The notes under the pieces were generated by a model that saw nothing but the letters and a program-made list of their open reading frames with translations, searched no databases and was not told where the DNA came from. From Lachnospiraceae bacterium (GTDB lineage Bacteria; Bacillota; Clostridia; Lachnospirales; Lachnospiraceae), in contig JAFWTY010000037.1 of the NCBI GenBank assembly GCA_017518735.1, positions 1-64,000 on the forward strand: DNA of 64,000 bases, written 5' to 3'. Below, in pieces: positions 44,805 through 54,008 of this stretch (the stretch's first letter is position 1; each line of letters starts with the position of its first letter). The translations under genes were made by a program, and so were the position numbers.

Positions 44805-46409
44805 TTACAGTTCGTTGTGCCTTACTTTTTTTGCATCAATAAGGAGCAATCTTATTGTGCCAAACACAAGGTATATTCCCAAAACAATCGGAAAACATAT
44901 TCCGAGTTTCTTAAGGAATGCCCCCTTCCATCCGGAGTCTCCGAGATCAGAAAGCAGTTTGCCCGGTTTTCTCCAGTAAGGACATTTCTCATCGAAGGAA
45001 ACAATCTTCGTATCCTTGAAATCCTCGTAATGGAGATTTCCGATCAAATCGATATGCTTGCGTTTCGGGTTATAGAAAAGTTTCTCAAAAGGTCTTCTGA
45101 CCACATCTTTGGAAACCCTTCGGTTTTGTTTTCTTTCCGCCCAATCGGTAATAAACTTCTTCGCACCGCTCTTTAAAAGATTCGTGTAATCTCTGTCCTC
45201 TTCCCGGTCAAACACAGGATTTCCGTTTTCGTAACGGATAACCTGCTTTTCATTGCTTCCGATTAGGGTTTCCATGAACGGAGGATAAAGCTGGCATTTA
45301 TACTGTTCCGCTGCTGTCGAATAAAGGCAGACGTAACTTCTCTTCGATCTTTCCTTCATGCGGTAAGCAAGCTTGCTTCCGAGATACATCCCGCCGATAT
45401 CCGAAGAAGGATCAATCCTCTTTGCATACTTTTCGATTTCCACCTGCGCATTTCCAACCCAGCCGGTATCCACGATGGAAACATTTCCGTAGCATCCTTC
45501 TTTCTTCAGATACTCGCAGAATTCTTTTGGATTCTCCTTGGCAAACAACAAGGACTTTCTGGAAACACAAAGATATCTCGCATCGTCATCCGGATAAAGC
45601 ATGCGATAGACTTCATAAGTAAAGCGCATATCCCTTGCCAGGAAATACAGACGTTCAAATCCAACCTCTTTGTATTTCTCATGTACCCACTGACAAAAAG
45701 CGAGAATAATCGGTCCGATGATTTCGTAACCGATCTTTCCGACCGGCTCCTTTTCTTCATACAGGCCATGATTAATGAAGGCTGCCAGTTCATAGTTCTT
45801 CTTTGAATAGTCGGTATAAGAAAGTTGATTGGTGTGTTTATTGTATAAAAGACATTTGATTCCAGCTTTGTGTGCACCTTCATAGTCAGACGTTTTACTG
45901 TCGCCGATATGAAGAACGTCGGAAGCCTTTAAAGAATTCTTTTCCAGGAAAAGACGGAACAGTTTGCCGGAGGTTTTATCGCATCCCTGCTCGCAGGAAA
46001 CCATCACGGGAAGGTCATATCCCGCTCTTTTCAGAAGTCCCGAAATCACTTTCCGATCCAGATACATATCCGAAATGGCATACATCTTCTTTCCTTTTTT
46101 GCTAAGTTCATCATAAAGGGATTTCATCAAAGGATTGGCTCTGCAAATCCTCTTTTCAAACGCCACTTCCCTCTTGCAGGAAAACGGACACTTTTTATCA
46201 ATATCCGCCAGGGTAACCTCTCCGGTCTTCGATGCCCTTCTTGCACTCATCTCAGCCAGGATACGGATATATCTTCCCGCTTCTCCGTAGGAAAAACGGA
46301 ATACATCCACGGGTTTCATGACATCACGAATTAAAAGCGTATCAAATACATCAAAGGTGATAACGTCGAACTGTTCGGTTTTCTTAAGTACTGCTTCAAT
46401 ATTTGCCAT
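44805..46409 (-). CDS. HAD-superfamily protein of polysaccharide clusters
   Basis: 534 residues. The N-terminal half is a HAD phosphatase-like domain (VITFDVFDTLLIRD catalytic Asp, ISDMYLDRKVI, HIGDSKTSDYEGAHKAGI). The C-terminal half includes FARDMRFTYEVYRML and VDTGWVGNAQVEIE, then a hydrophobic stretch near 500-520. Such long HAD proteins are frequent in rhamnan or capsule loci, but their role is unclear. It starts three bases after the stop of the GT2 gene. Confidence 0.75.
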   Translation of the reverse strand: MANIEAVLKKTEQFDVITFDVFDTLLIRDVMKPVDVFRFSYGEAGRYIRILAEMSARRASKTGEVTLADIDKKCPFSCKREVAFEKRICRANPLMKSLYDELSKKGKKMYAISDMYLDRKVISGLLKRAGYDLPVMVSCEQGCDKTSGKLFRLFLEKNSLKASDVLHIGDSKTSDYEGAHKAGIKCLLYNKHTNQLSYTDYSKKNYELAAFINHGLYEEKEPVGKIGYEIIGPIILAFCQWVHEKYKEVGFERLYFLARDMRFTYEVYRMLYPDDDARYLCVSRKSLLFAKENPKEFCEYLKKEGCYGNVSIVDTGWVGNAQVEIEKYAKRIDPSSDIGGMYLGSKLAYRMKERSKRSYVCLYSTAAEQYKCQLYPPFMETLIGSNEKQVIRYENGNPVFDREEDRDYTNLLKSGAKKFITDWAERKQNRRVSKDVVRRPFEKLFYNPKRKHIDLIGNLHYEDFKDTKIVSFDEKCPYWRKPGKLLSDLGDSGWKGAFLKKLGICFPIVLGIYLVFGTIRLLLIDAKKVRHNEL

Positions 46410-46411
46410 AA

Positions 46412-47377
46412 TTATGATGTCTGATTCTCTTCCTCGAAATTAATTCTCTTCTCTTCCACAACAACCGGTCTTTTAATAACACGGGTATTAATATTCAAAA
46501 TGTATTCTCCGATCATGCCGATGAAGAAAATCTGGATTCCGCCGAGAACGAATACACCGATCATCAGCGGTGCGTAACCTGCGGAGAACTTATCCCAGAA
46601 TATCAGCTTTAATACCAGGTAAACCAGACCGATCAGGATACTGATGAAACTGATGCCCGCACCGAAAAAGGTAGCCAGTCGCAAACCGACTTTGGTGTAG
46701 GAAGTAAAAGACAGCATCGCTGCATCATACAGTGTGTAGAAATTGTTATGGGTCTTTCCGGCACGGCGCTTCGGCTGCTCATATTTGATTTCAATACGGT
46801 TAAATCCGTCGCCGTACTCGGCAACGATTCCGCGGATGAACGGAATAGGATCATCGAGTTCTTTCAGTAATGCAATGAAGGTTTTATCGTAAAGACCGAA
46901 TCCGGTAAAATGTTCAATCATTTTTACATTGGACATACCCTTAATCATCTTGTAATAAATCGTACGTGCCAGATAAATGATGCCGGGTTCTTTGCTGGAA
47001 GATTTCACTCCACTGACAATCTTGTGTCCTTTCTCCCACTCAGCCACAAAGGTCGGAATGAGTTCCACCGGATCCTGAAAATCACAACAAAGGGTAACGG
47101 TACAATCTCCGGTTGTCTGGCACATGCCATGGAAAGGCGAATTAAACTGACCGAAGTTGGTTACGTTAAAAATCGCTTTAATCTTCTTGTTCTTGGAACA
47201 AATGTCTTCCAGTTTCTCTCTTGTTCCGTCCGTGGAACAGTTATCAATGAACAGAAGCTCATAGTCGTATGCTGACAGAGGACCACCCTCCGTAAAGAGT
47301 GCAACCACCGCTTCCGACATCGGAATTACATTCTCTGTTTCATTGTAACAAGGAACCATTACACTGATTTTTTTCAT
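46412..47377 (-). CDS. Bactoprenol glycosyltransferase, GtrB/DPM1-like
   Basis: 321 residues. A GT2 domain (ISVMVPCYNETENVIPMSEA, LLFIDNCSTDGTRE, CDFQDPVELIPTFV) is followed by two C-terminal spans (about 235-260, 270-295), the layout of GtrB-type enzymes that make polyprenyl-phosphate sugars. Its product would feed the GT-C proteins in the cluster. First gene after the promoter at 47453, so probably the head of the long glycan operon. Confidence 0.86.
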   Translation of the reverse strand: MKKISVMVPCYNETENVIPMSEAVVALFTEGGPLSAYDYELLFIDNCSTDGTREKLEDICSKNKKIKAIFNVTNFGQFNSPFHGMCQTTGDCTVTLCCDFQDPVELIPTFVAEWEKGHKIVSGVKSSSKEPGIIYLARTIYYKMIKGMSNVKMIEHFTGFGLYDKTFIALLKELDDPIPFIRGIVAEYGDGFNRIEIKYEQPKRRAGKTHNNFYTLYDAAMLSFTSYTKVGLRLATFFGAGISFISILIGLVYLVLKLIFWDKFSAGYAPLMIGVFVLGGIQIFFIGMIGEYILNINTRVIKRPVVVEEKRINFEEENQTS

Positions 47378-47452
47378 ACCGTTTTCTCTCTTCCGGTCTA
47401 GCCGTTAATTATGTGTTTTTTACATGAAAAAGTGCATAAAAACCCAAAAAAT

Positions 47453-47481
47453 ATTATACCTCAAAATTCCCTATAATACAA
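47453..47481 (-). promoter_or_regulatory. Promoter of the glycan operon
   Basis: Minus strand: -35 TTGTAT (47476-47481), 17-base spacer, perfect -10 TATAAT (47453-47458), 75 bases upstream of the GtrB-like gene. It sits immediately after the terminator hairpin at 47484-47520. Confidence 0.65.
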
Positions 47482-47483
47482 CA

Positions 47484-47520
47484 AAATAACGGCTCCGTTC
47501 ATGACGTTTAGCCGTTATTT
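47484..47520 (-). terminator. Terminator upstream of the glycan operon
   Basis: An 11-bp perfect stem (47484-47494 with 47510-47520), 15-base loop, followed on the minus strand by a T-rich stretch (TTATTTTGTTGT). About 90 bases past the stop of the 47609 gene. The rest of the 231-base gap holds no gene. Confidence 0.65.
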
Positions 47521-47608
47521 GGTGTTATGATTATTATCAAATTTTCAATGTATAATTATTGGTTATCAAAGAGACTTCGGATTATCAAAAATTGTTCAAA
47601 AAGAGTCG

Positions 47609-49375
47609 TTATTTCGCACTGAAAACCACTTCATAAATCCAGAATTCTCTTCCCATCATGTTCTGGCTTCCGATTCGTTTTACATCTTCCACTTCATCTA
47701 AATCTTTGTACTGCTCCAAATACTCGTCTTCATGTTTTACGATTCCGGCCCAGCCACTGAGAAGTTCATCATTCTCTATATCCTCAACGCTCACGTCATC
47801 ATCAAGAATAGCAAACCTGTCAACCACTAAATAACACGGAGCGTTTTTGTCAACTTCCGCCAACAGCGATTGATCCACCTCATCACGGAAGTTCATTGCA
47901 TAATAGGAATTCGTATAACAGAGCTTCGGTGCAAACAACGTAAGAACCCAGTTTGTATTCAGGACAATCACGGTATTTGCATTCTCTTCAAAATCATCAC
48001 AGGTTTTTCCCACCCTCTCTTCATCCAGCAAATAATCCCAACTGTTATGAAGCATATGAGACCATGCCGCAAAAATCAGACAAACACAAAATGTAATAAT
48101 TACGGCAGGTTTCGTATTCGCACTGAGAAGATAAATCAGAAAATACAATGTGCAGGAAACCAAAATAACCGCAAGCGGATATACCAGGAATAAATACCTG
48201 TTTGCAAAAACCGTCATCAGGTAGATGCTCGTCCGATCCGCAGCTATGATAATCATCGCTATGGTTGCCACAAAATATGCAATCAGAGTTACGGATATAT
48301 TGGAGGCCTTCTTGCCAATCTGAATGAATCTGTTTTTAATCGCAGACACCATCTTTTTAAACCAGGCATCCTTTTTAAATACAAAAACAAACGGCACTAC
48401 TAAAACAATCGTGCATACCAATGCAATAAGAAACCACTCCAAATAAGGATTCGGAAGGGGCGAAACATGCAAGCCGAACAGATCTTTCGTCAGCTCGTAA
48501 AAATACAACCTGATTTGCATCGGTGTCGGATACTTCACCAAAGAATAATTATGTGCTTCTTTCGGCCCGAGTAAGTGAGAAAAAATGGAAGGGAAAGCAA
48601 TTATGGAAAGAACAGCCCCTCCGAGACATATAAAGCCATGCGTAAAAAATGCTCGAAATCTTTTTGTGATCAGATAATACACCACATAGAAAACCGTCAG
48701 TATTCCTGCAACCAAAAGGAATAGATGCATCGTGTAACCACCGAGGAAGCAGCTGACTCCCATTCCGATACAATGCTTTAATTGTATGTTTTTCTCTTTC
48801 GCACCTTCATAAATCATATGCGAATAATAGGCAAATATCACGATAAACATCACGCCGAGTGCGTAGATTCTCAGAAAAATAGCAATATTCATTGCTCCGG
48901 TTCCAAAACCATAAAGAATAATGGTAGCAAATGCAATACTGATCTTCTTCGTTATACTCTCCGTCAGCCGGAATAAATAGAATTGTGTAATAACAAAAGC
49001 CACAATATTAAGAACAAAACAAAAATACCACGAAAAAACACCCGGAAAGAAGGAACAGATTGTATGTAGAATCATGTATTGGAGCGGCGGATTCTGATCC
49101 ATTGAAGTATTTCTGATCACACTGGCATAGTTGAATCGATGCTCCTTCTCCACAGAAAGATACTTCAAAAAGAATTCCGAATCCGTCCACTGATTCAATA
49201 AAGATTCTCCGTCATTGGAAATATTCAATTCTTTCGTTTCATAACTGTTGGCAAAGGCATAATTCCAGATTTCATCGGAATGTGTCCCCTGTTTGAATCG
49301 TGAAAAAACAAAAAACAGGAATAACACCTGCAACGCAACAATACCGAATAAAATGAAGTACACTCTTTTCTTCAC
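47609..49375 (-). CDS. GT-C-like polytopic membrane protein next to the major pilin
   Basis: About 588 residues, roughly 11 spans and a soluble outer tail of about 125 residues. The first outer loop has GTHSDEIWNYAFANSYE and, further on, MDQNPPLQYMILHTICSFFP, the acidic and NPP pattern of lipid-linked-sugar GT-C enzymes. The start is placed at GTG 49375, preceded by GCAGGAGAG. An in-frame ATG at 49405 lies in the loop of the pilin terminator and is unlikely. It seems to depend on read-through from the pilin promoter and lies between pilA and the glycan operon. Confidence 0.72.
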   Translation of the reverse strand: MKKRVYFILFGIVALQVLFLFFVFSRFKQGTHSDEIWNYAFANSYETKELNISNDGESLLNQWTDSEFFLKYLSVEKEHRFNYASVIRNTSMDQNPPLQYMILHTICSFFPGVFSWYFCFVLNIVAFVITQFYLFRLTESITKKISIAFATIILYGFGTGAMNIAIFLRIYALGVMFIVIFAYYSHMIYEGAKEKNIQLKHCIGMGVSCFLGGYTMHLFLLVAGILTVFYVVYYLITKRFRAFFTHGFICLGGAVLSIIAFPSIFSHLLGPKEAHNYSLVKYPTPMQIRLYFYELTKDLFGLHVSPLPNPYLEWFLIALVCTIVLVVPFVFVFKKDAWFKKMVSAIKNRFIQIGKKASNISVTLIAYFVATIAMIIIAADRTSIYLMTVFANRYLFLVYPLAVILVSCTLYFLIYLLSANTKPAVIITFCVCLIFAAWSHMLHNSWDYLLDEERVGKTCDDFEENANTVIVLNTNWVLTLFAPKLCYTNSYYAMNFRDEVDQSLLAEVDKNAPCYLVVDRFAILDDDVSVEDIENDELLSGWAGIVKHEDEYLEQYKDLDEVEDVKRIGSQNMMGREFWIYEVVFSAK

Positions 49376-49388
49376 AAATCTCTCCTGC

Positions 49389-49418
49389 AAAAAACCCGTC
49401 TCCATAAAGGAGACGGGT
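49389..49418 (-). terminator. Intrinsic terminator of the major pilin gene
   Basis: A 10-bp stem (49394-49403 with 49409-49418), five-base loop, then a run of six T on the minus strand. About 50 bases past the pilin stop. Confidence 0.88.
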
Positions 49419-49465
49419 CTTCGGTTTTAATTAATGATTATCATCATTCCTATATCAGACTTAAA

Positions 49466-49924
49466 TTAGTCAACATAGATGGGGTGAGCACCATTCTTAC
49501 CCTTCTTACCAGTGTTATCGGAGTTGGTGATCTGTACGTGTACAGAAGTAGCATTTACGATTGCGAACTGGATTCCGCTTGCCTTACCACCAGTCATGTT
49601 GGACTTGATGTGGTTCTCAAGATCGGAGATAGGGAAGCCTAAGATTTCTTCAACAGAATCCTTGAATGCACCAGCCTGAATGGTGGACATTGCCTGGAAT
49701 GTAGAGTTGGTAGGAATGTTAGCGTTGGTAGCATTGATAACGGTAGGATCCATCATAGCGGTGGTGATTGCGGTCTTTACAGAGTCGCAAAGCTGGCTAT
49801 CGGAAGATACGTTTGTCTTCTCAATGTACTTGATAAGCTGAGGTGCCATAACACCTACGAGGATTGCCATAATAGCAATAACGATGATAAGTTCTACTAA
49901 TGAAAAACCTTTGTTATTCTTCAT
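49466..49924 (-). CDS. pilA: Major type IV pilin
   Basis: About 152 residues. Leader MKNNKG, cleavage before FSLVE with Glu +5, then the hydrophobic helix LIIVIAIMAILVGVMAP. The globular part is small and ends GKNGAHPIYVD. The start is ATG 49924 with GGAGAG upstream; a longer in-frame reading to 49972 adds a basic stretch unlike pilin leaders. It has its own promoter and strong terminator, as expected for the abundant subunit. It follows pilB and pilC. Confidence 0.9.
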   Translation of the reverse strand: MKNNKGFSLVELIIVIAIMAILVGVMAPQLIKYIEKTNVSSDSQLCDSVKTAITTAMMDPTVINATNANIPTNSTFQAMSTIQAGAFKDSVEEILGFPISDLENHIKSNMTGGKASGIQFAIVNATSVHVQITNSDNTGKKGKNGAHPIYVD

Positions 49925-49984
49925 TTGTCTTTCTCTCCTTCTTTTGTTTTTTGTGACATTTGTTTGTGACATTTCTGTAAACAG

Positions 49985-50014
49985 AGTATAGCATTATTTT
50001 GAACAAAAAGTCCA
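49985..50014 (-). promoter_or_regulatory. Candidate major pilin promoter
   Basis: Minus strand: -35 TGGACT (50009-50014), 18-base spacer, -10 TATACT (49985-49990). A second extended -10 (TGGTAAAAT) lies a little upstream. The gap 49925-50207 is AT-rich and has no gene. Confidence 0.45.
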
Positions 50015-50202
50015 TATTTTACCAAAAATCGAATATCTTTTGTGCAAATTCACAAGGGAAAATCCGATTTGTCGTCTATTTTGCCTTTTAGCCTTTTATT
50101 TCATGTCAAATCATTCTATTTCATGCAAAAACATATTGTTCATACCAATCCGTTTTTGTGATCCAAAACTGTCATTCCATAATATGAACCGGAACAAAGC
50201 AT

Positions 50203-50233
50203 AAAAAGAGGCACAGCAAATTTGCTGTGCCTC
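50203..50233 (-). terminator. Intrinsic terminator of pilC
   Basis: A 26-base perfect palindrome (50208-50233) followed by TTTTT on the minus strand, 24 bases past the pilC stop. Confidence 0.9.
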
Positions 50234-50256
50234 GAAAGAATCTTTTATAATCTGTC

Positions 50257-51465
50257 TTATGACAAACTCTCGTACAGTGAGAACATAGGGGAAAGCATTG
50301 CAATTACAAGGAAACCAACAACACCGGCCATTACGATGATGATGAACGGTTCCATCAATGCCATCATGGATTCGGTAGCTGCCTGAACGTCGTCTTCATA
50401 GTATCCAGCAACGTTCTCTAACATCTGCTCAATATTACCGGTTTCCTCGCCGATGGATACCATATGGATAACCATGGGAGGGAATAATCCGGATGTCTTC
50501 AAAGGTCTTGAAAGCGCAACACCTCGCATTACCTGATCCTTGGCATCTTTCATTGCTTTTTTATACATTTCGTTGTCCATGCTTCGTGCGGTAATATCAA
50601 GTGCATCTACCATCGGAACACCGGCACCGAGAAGGGTACAAAGTGTACGTCCGAGCTTTGCGCAGGCGGATTTGATCTGAATACCACCAAATACCGGAAT
50701 ACGAAGTTTCAATCTGTCAATAATCTCTTTTCCGTTCTGGCTTGCATAGAAGGTTTTATAGCCTACTACAATGGCTACAACACCAATCAAGATTGCCCAC
50801 CAGTAATGAACGAAGAAGTTGGAAACACCCATCAACGCTTTGGTTACTGCAGGAAGTTCTCCACCGATTTCATCGAACATACCGACGAAACGAGGGATAA
50901 CGAAGAGCATCATCGCGCAGATAACACCGATCATAACAACGATCAATACGATAGGATAAATCATCGCCTTTTTAACTGCGGATTCCAGTTTTGCGTCTTT
51001 TTCGAACTGAATGGACATACGCTCGAATGCAATGTCCAAGGAACCGGAAGCTTCACCTGCTTCAACCATGTTGGTAAGCATCTGCGGGAATACACCGCCA
51101 CGTTTTTTCATTGCAGCTGCAAGCGTATCACCTTTGGAAATATCGGAATGAACCTGCTCAATTGCATTCTTGAGTGCGGAGTTCTGTGTCTGCTCTGCCA
51201 ACATCTGGAATGCATCTACGATGGATACACCGGCACGAACGATACTGCAGAACTGACGGGAGAAAATTGCAAAGTCTCTGGTTTTAACCTTCTGGCCAAA
51301 ACTCAAGATTCCTTTCAATCCGCCTCCGCCGCCTTGTTCAATCTTTGTAACGGTAAAACCTTCTGCCTTCAGATTGGCTACGGCTACTTCTTTACTTTTT
51401 GCTTCAAGTTTTCCCGATTTCTTTTTTCCGTCGGGACCAATCGCTGTGTACGAAAACTGAGCCAT
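50257..51465 (-). CDS. pilC: Type IV pilus platform protein PilC/GspF
   Basis: 402 residues with two GspF domains. It begins MAQFSYTAIGPDGKKKSGKLE, has FSRQFCSIVRAGVSIVDAF and LGRTLCTLLGAGVPMVDAL as the duplicated domain signatures, and three to four membrane spans around 165-185, 215-240 and 370-395. It converts PilB motion into pilin insertion. It lies between pilB and pilA, with a 66-base gap after pilB. Confidence 0.93.
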   Translation of the reverse strand: MAQFSYTAIGPDGKKKSGKLEAKSKEVAVANLKAEGFTVTKIEQGGGGGLKGILSFGQKVKTRDFAIFSRQFCSIVRAGVSIVDAFQMLAEQTQNSALKNAIEQVHSDISKGDTLAAAMKKRGGVFPQMLTNMVEAGEASGSLDIAFERMSIQFEKDAKLESAVKKAMIYPIVLIVVMIGVICAMMLFVIPRFVGMFDEIGGELPAVTKALMGVSNFFVHYWWAILIGVVAIVVGYKTFYASQNGKEIIDRLKLRIPVFGGIQIKSACAKLGRTLCTLLGAGVPMVDALDITARSMDNEMYKKAMKDAKDQVMRGVALSRPLKTSGLFPPMVIHMVSIGEETGNIEQMLENVAGYYEDDVQAATESMMALMEPFIIIVMAGVVGFLVIAMLSPMFSLYESLS

Positions 51466-51530
51466 ATTATCCTTTCCCCACCTTTACTTAATGTTTGTTA
51501 TATCTGCAAGACCTTACGGTCCGACATTCA

Positions 51531-53261
51531 TTATGAATTTTCAAGTTCCACAACTTCGTCCATATCGTAAGCAACACGTACCATTTCTTCAATGGATGTC
51601 TTTCCTTCCAATACGTTTCTGGCGCCTGCCATACGAAGTGTATTCATTCCTTCCGAAACAGCTACACGCTGGATATCATCTGCGGTAAATGTTTCGTGAA
51701 GCGTCTTACGAATCTTGGTCGTAATCGGCATGATTTCATAGATAGCCACACGGCCTCTGTATCCTTTGTTGCATTCGTCGCAACCAACGGGATCGTAAAC
51801 CGTAATATCGCCTTCCAGTTTCTGGCCTTCAATATGAAGCATCTTCTTCTCAATATCCGTTGCAAGTCTGGCCTTTTTACACTTGTTGCAGAGACGACGA
51901 ACAAGACGCTGAGCAATGATACCTACAACCGCATCACCGATAAGGTACGGTTCAACACCCATGTCGACAAGACGTGTTACGGATGCCGATGTAGAGTTGG
52001 TATGCAGTGTCGAGATAACCAAGTGACCGGTGATAGATGCCTGTACCGCAATCTGTGCTGTCTCACCGTCACGAATCTCACCGATCATAATAATGTCAGG
52101 GTCCTGACGTAAGATGGAACGAAGTGCGGATGCGAAGGTAAGTTCTGCCTTTACATTAACCTGTACCTGGTTAATACCGGGAACGTTTGCTTCGACAGGG
52201 TCTTCAACGGTAATAATATTTACGGTTTCTTTATTTAACTCATTTAATACGGTATAGCAGGTGGTAGACTTACCGGAACCGGTAGGACCGGTTACCAGGA
52301 TGATACCATGCGGGTTATGCGTAATACCGTCAAGTCTTGCTTCATCGTCCGGATAAAGACCTAAGTATTTCTTCTCTTTCGTCAAACCTCTCTTCTTGGT
52401 AAGACGCATTACGACTTTCTCACCGTAAACGGTGGGAAGAATGGAAACACGGACGTCGAACTCTTCGCCGTCAACGATTTCGGTAAGACGACCGTCCTGA
52501 GGTTTACGTTTTTCGGAAATATCAAGTCCGGAAATAATCTTGATACGGGCAACGATTGCTGCCAACGTATTCAATGCATATGTATTGATTACCTGTAAAA
52601 CACCGTCGACACGGTATCTGACACGTACTTCCTTTTCCAATGCCTCGATATGGATATCGGAAGATCCCATACGAACAGCTTCCTGAAGCATGGAACGTAC
52701 AATCTTTACGATGGGTGCATCGTTGATGGACTCGTCTTCTTCCTGTTCCTCTTCCAGTCCAAATTCATCGGCATGTTCCATCTGGAACTGTTCCAGAGCC
52801 TCCATGGCCTGTTTCTTACCGAAGAGTTTATCCAGATGCATGTTAATCTGGGTTGCGGATGCATAATAAGCAACAACTTCCATACCGGTAACCAGCTGCA
52901 CGTCATCAACGGCACCTAAGTTCATCGGGTCGGACATTGCAACCTTTAATGCATTGAAATTGTTTTCATCATATCCAATCGGAATAAGTTCATCCTTACG
53001 AAGGATGTCCTCACCAATCATTTCAATCAGCTTGGGATCGGGTTTGAAGTTGGATAAATCAATAGATTCAATACCGAGCTGTGCACAGATAACACCGGCA
53101 AGTACATCTTCCGTGATAAATCCCATGTCGACAAGGACTTGTCCGAGTTTACCTTTTGTTTTCTGCTGTTCTTCCAGCGCATCAGACAACTGTTCCTCTG
53201 TGATGCAGCCTTTCATTACCAGTAAGTCGCCGACACGAATTCGGTTACCAAAGATTGCCAT
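51531..53261 (-). CDS. pilB: Type IV pilus extension ATPase PilB/GspE
   Basis: 576 residues. The N-terminal MshEN-type domain (about 5-140) contains two tandem motifs (RVGDLLVMKGCITEEQL and KLGQVLVDMGFITEDVL) of the kind that bind c-di-GMP in MshE. The ATPase core has Walker A GPTGSGKSTT, Asp box, Walker B IIMIGEIRDGET and His box HLVISTLHTN. A zinc tetracysteine motif (CNKCKKA ... CDECNKGYRG) is present. It powers pilus extension. No PilT-type retraction ATPase is in the window. Confidence 0.95.
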   Translation of the reverse strand: MAIFGNRIRVGDLLVMKGCITEEQLSDALEEQQKTKGKLGQVLVDMGFITEDVLAGVICAQLGIESIDLSNFKPDPKLIEMIGEDILRKDELIPIGYDENNFNALKVAMSDPMNLGAVDDVQLVTGMEVVAYYASATQINMHLDKLFGKKQAMEALEQFQMEHADEFGLEEEQEEDESINDAPIVKIVRSMLQEAVRMGSSDIHIEALEKEVRVRYRVDGVLQVINTYALNTLAAIVARIKIISGLDISEKRKPQDGRLTEIVDGEEFDVRVSILPTVYGEKVVMRLTKKRGLTKEKKYLGLYPDDEARLDGITHNPHGIILVTGPTGSGKSTTCYTVLNELNKETVNIITVEDPVEANVPGINQVQVNVKAELTFASALRSILRQDPDIIMIGEIRDGETAQIAVQASITGHLVISTLHTNSTSASVTRLVDMGVEPYLIGDAVVGIIAQRLVRRLCNKCKKARLATDIEKKMLHIEGQKLEGDITVYDPVGCDECNKGYRGRVAIYEIMPITTKIRKTLHETFTADDIQRVAVSEGMNTLRMAGARNVLEGKTSIEEMVRVAYDMDEVVELENS

Positions 53262-53338
53262 AAGAAAACTACCTCATCTCCTAAGATTTGACAGGCGGTT
53301 TGGGCATAAAAAGAGCGCACAACACCACCACTCTAGAC

Positions 53339-53344
53339 ATTATC
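53339..53344 (-). promoter_or_regulatory. Possible pilB -10 element
   Basis: Extended -10 TGCGATAAT on the minus strand, about 75 bases before pilB. No clear -35. The gap 53262-53438 otherwise holds nothing recognised. Confidence 0.3.
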
Positions 53345-53438
53345 GCATAACTGAAATAATAAATAAATAGTTGAAAAAATGTTTTTTTGATTTTGTGTAT
53401 TTTTCACAAAAAGAGACGAAATTCTATGTCATTAATGA

Positions 53439-53945
53439 CTATTTACGGACATTTCGAAGATATTCCGCAAGAATGGGTTTCTCAAAGATTCTCTTTATTA
53501 CAATTTGTATTTCTTCTTTTTTATCAATCGGCTTTACCAGAATCGTATGGATTCCCACGTTTTTTGCGCCGAGAACATCCGTAAACAACTGATCACCGAC
53601 AAAAAGCGTATTGTCTTTTGTTGTTCCCATCTCTTCCATTGCGCGAAGATATCCGCTTTTGGAAGGCTTGTTAGCGCGGAAAATGGTAAGCGCTCCGATT
53701 TCTTCATTAAACATATCCACACGGGCCTTCTTATTATTGGAAAGAAGCATTACTTTGTATCCGAGTTCCATCAACCCCTTTAATAAGGTTCTGCTTCTCT
53801 CATCCGAAGGAGCACCGTGAGGCACAAGTGTATTGTCAATGTCAAAAATGACGCCCCGGAAGCCGTCCTCATATTTTTTCTCAAAATCAATTTCATACGT
53901 GGAATCCGGATATTCATCCGGATAGAACTTTTTGAACAGTCCCAT
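53439..53945 (-). CDS. yqeG: YqeG-family HAD phosphatase
   Basis: 168 residues. HAD IIIA motifs: GVIFDIDNTLVPHG (nucleophile and acid/base Asp), VMLLSNNKK (motif II), KPSKSGYLRAM (Lys of motif III) and FVGDQLFTDVLGA (motif IV). YqeG proteins are predicted phosphatidylglycerophosphate-type or related phosphatases; in plants and cyanobacteria the homologue makes phosphatidylglycerol. It follows the peptide transporter by 63 bases. Confidence 0.88.
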   Translation of the reverse strand: MGLFKKFYPDEYPDSTYEIDFEKKYEDGFRGVIFDIDNTLVPHGAPSDERSRTLLKGLMELGYKVMLLSNNKKARVDMFNEEIGALTIFRANKPSKSGYLRAMEEMGTTKDNTLFVGDQLFTDVLGAKNVGIHTILVKPIDKKEEIQIVIKRIFEKPILAEYLRNVRK

Positions 53946-54008
53946 GTTAGATTTCTGTCCGCCTTTTGATTATTCTGAAACCCTTTTCTTATTTCCTCTA
54001 TGATTCTA

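Noticed and set aside
47378..47608. Small gene or riboswitch in the gap before the glycan operon
   Set aside because: Only a terminator and a promoter are visible; no coding frame or known aptamer pattern was seen.
49375..49405. ATG start at 49405 for the GT-C gene
   Set aside because: It is in the loop of the pilin terminator; GTG 49375 has a clear ribosome-binding site.
50208..50233. 26-base perfect palindrome as an operator or recombination site
   Set aside because: It is followed by a T-run just past the pilC stop, so an intrinsic terminator explains it.
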